NCBI GenBank assembly: GCA_964534095.1
Contig: CAZHPF010000050.1
Location: 1 to 6,892 of the forward strand
Direction: 5' to 3'
DNA: 6,892 bases
Origin: CALMSM01 sp964534095
Lineage (GTDB): Bacteria > Patescibacteriota > Saccharimonadia > Saccharimonadales > CALMSM01
Shown: positions 5,949-6,892 of the stretch, one piece after another
Layout of the letters: every line of letters starts with the position of its first letter
Position numbering within the stretch: position 1 is the first letter of the stretch
Translations under genes and position numbers: made by a program
Notes under the pieces: model-generated
The model's database searches: none
What the model saw: the letters and a program-made list of their open reading frames with translations, nothing else
Told to the model about the DNA's origin: nothing

Positions 5949-6317
5949 CTAGTCTGAAACTTTATCAACTCTTAGCAGGTTTTGTTTATCCTCTCCTGAA
6001 AGCACTTGCTTAATGTCGAGAAATATAGCTAGGTTCGATGTGTGGTTAAGGAAGCTTTGAGGTGTATCTTCTACCTCCACCACATCACCCTCCGATAAGA
6101 GCTGTGATTTAATTTTGCCGTTCTCTTTCCATTGCACAGTAAGTTGCCCTTTGATCACATAAACTGTTTCCCAAATCTTTTCATGATGATGCCAATCCGT
6201 TGCTTGTCCAGGCAATACTTCATTCAAGTGGAGTGAATACTCAGGGAAGTCGTAATAGAGCCTGTTCCCAGACCGCCTTTGTTCACTTCTTGCTTTGGTT
6301 CGGGGGATTATCTTCAT
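5949..6317 (-). CDS. Single-domain cupin protein
   Basis: A small (122-residue) beta-barrel protein of the Cupin_2 type. Cupin motif 1 is textbook: Gly37, five residues, His43, one residue, His45, four residues, Glu50, six residues, Gly57 (PGQATDWHHHEKIWETVYVIKG). Motif 2 (Gly77-Asp78 to Asn91) is present, but the usual metal-binding histidine position seems to hold Gln87 (TPQSFLN against the common TPHxFxN). It probably binds a metal through His43, His45 and Glu50. Function could be isomerase, dioxygenase or small-ligand binding and cannot be told from sequence. No Shine-Dalgarno is visible before the ATG. A TATAAT lies only 7 bases upstream, hinting at a leaderless mRNA. It is transcribed toward the DUF4352-like terminator and sits 65 bases downstream of the kinase-like gene on the same strand. 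Confidence 0.85.
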   Translation of the reverse strand: MKIIPRTKARSEQRRSGNRLYYDFPEYSLHLNEVLPGQATDWHHHEKIWETVYVIKGQLTVQWKENGKIKSQLLSEGDVVEVEDTPQSFLNHTSNLAIFLDIKQVLSGEDKQNLLRVDKVSD

Positions 6318-6324
6318 ATCATTG

Positions 6325-6330
6325 ATTATA
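6325..6330 (-). promoter_or_regulatory. -10 box directly before the cupin start codon
   Basis: Read on the minus strand this is a perfect TATAAT ending 7 bases before ATG. The transcript would then begin within a base or two of the start codon, matching the missing Shine-Dalgarno. The -35 region at the right distance is weak (TCTACT at 17 bases). Confidence 0.45.
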
Positions 6331-6382
6331 CCGTACAGATATTAACAAGTAGAGATCCCCTGGTACCCAAGCCTAACCAAGA

Positions 6383-6892
6383 TTATTGTTTCTGTATTGT
6401 GTCTTCTATTGCTTGAAGGACACAGTCTACGACTACTTCTACTGGCTGGGTGGCATCAATCATGGTCATCCCGGCGCTTCGGCAACGATCTAACTTAGGT
6501 TTGAAGCGCTGGCGTACGTGTGCTGCCTGGTCGGGATCCTTACCGTAGCCTTGCCGGTTTGTCATTCTGGAACGAAGTCTTGTATCTAGCGTTTCCGCGT
6601 CAATTTCTAGGCAGAGCACTTTATCAAAATATTTATCGGTCATTTCGGCTTCTTTGTCACAATACCCTAAGATAAAAATAACTGACTCCCGAGAACGGTT
6701 ATGTAGCTCCTCCAGTACTTCTTCTTCCATTATCTGAAGATGGTGGTCTTCCCAGTCTTCGGGTCGATCCTGCATTTTATCTGGATATGTAACCTTTAGA
6801 TTGGTTTGGCGGCTATACCAGGCACATATATCAACATCTGCATCGTGCGCTTCATATCCTCGATTTTTTAACGCCAAAGTAAGGGTGGACTT
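6383..6892 (-). CDS. P-loop nucleotide kinase-like protein (AAA/adenylate-kinase-like), N terminus outside window
   Basis: 169 C-terminal residues are present. The first visible residues are KSTLTLAL, the end of a Walker A motif (GxxGxGKST). The gene therefore enters from beyond the right edge, and the TTG at 6877 is not the true start. Downstream are features of small P-loop kinases: an Asp-rich strand end (AHDADVDICAWYSRQ), where the acceptor substrate usually binds; a hydrophobic strand with VIFILGYCD; CLEIDAETLDTRLRSR followed by MTNRQGYGK, which resembles the Arg-containing LID; and MIDATQPVEVVVDCVL, a C-terminal pattern frequent in nucleoside and nucleotide kinase folds. It probably transfers phosphate from ATP to a small molecule, but the substrate is not identifiable. 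It is cytoplasmic. It lies 65 bases upstream of the cupin on the same strand, with no T-tract terminator between them, so read-through into the cupin gene is possible. Confidence 0.75.
   Translation of the reverse strand, partial: KSTLTLALKNRGYEAHDADVDICAWYSRQTNLKVTYPDKMQDRPEDWEDHHLQIMEEEVLEELHNRSRESVIFILGYCDKEAEMTDKYFDKVLCLEIDAETLDTRLRSRMTNRQGYGKDPDQAAHVRQRFKPKLDRCRSAGMTMIDATQPVEVVVDCVLQAIEDTIQKQ

Noticed and set aside
5918..5980. CTTAGCAGGT direct repeat at 5918 and 5971
   Set aside because: Ten-base identity is expected by chance many times in a window of this size and one copy is inside the cupin gene. The rest of 5832-5948 shows nothing convincing.
1..6892. Alternative genetic code, because none of the seven genes ends in TGA
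   Set aside because: No in-frame TGA interrupts any of the conserved genes, as would be expected under code 25 or 4; seven stops are too few to infer avoidance.
1..6892. CRISPR array, transposase, integrase or toxin gene
   Set aside because: No regularly spaced repeats and no such protein motifs were seen on either strand.

Overview
The window carries seven protein genes and one tRNA gene, and both outermost genes run off the edges. Gene density is high, proteins are short to medium, and Shine-Dalgarno signals are of bacterial type. Ribonuclease Y is used rather than RNase E, and a proline-rich membrane protease and a DUF4352-like membrane protein are present. Together this suggests a small-genome bacterium, most plausibly a Candidatus Saccharibacteria (TM7/Patescibacteria) member. 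That placement rests on gene style and the look of the RNase Y, not on a marker-gene search. All seven stop codons are TAA or TAG, but no gene body contains an in-frame TGA, so the standard bacterial code fits and code 25 does not.

Left part (1-4622, + strand). A large double-membrane-anchored trypsin-like serine protease enters from beyond the left edge and ends at 2353. A 190-base gap follows, with a plausible sigma-70-type promoter and a structured leader. Then come rny (ribonuclease Y, the membrane-bound mRNA decay endonuclease) and, 15 bases later, a histidine phosphatase of the RHG/phosphoglycerate-mutase superfamily. The last two look like one operon.

Middle (4623-4887). A tRNA-Pro(UGG) with encoded CCA has its own perfect TATAAT box. 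It is followed by a perfect 14-bp hairpin without a U-tract and about 100 bases with no gene.

Right part (4888-6892). A 75-residue XRE-type repressor on the minus strand faces away from a membrane-anchored DUF4352-like protein on the plus strand. The space between them holds a perfect 17-base palindrome and a second, 13/17-identical copy 54 bp further on, over the Shine-Dalgarno of the DUF4352-like gene. This looks like a self-contained regulatory module with two operators. The DUF4352-like gene ends in a clear intrinsic terminator. Converging on it from the right are a single-domain cupin, possibly translated from a leaderless mRNA, and a P-loop nucleotide kinase-like protein whose Walker A motif is cut by the right edge.

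The left part is housekeeping RNA turnover plus a surface protease; the part beyond the tRNA looks more accessory. The most interesting items are the XRE/two-operator/membrane-protein module and the domain architecture of the protease. Nothing here is by itself proof of a new system.
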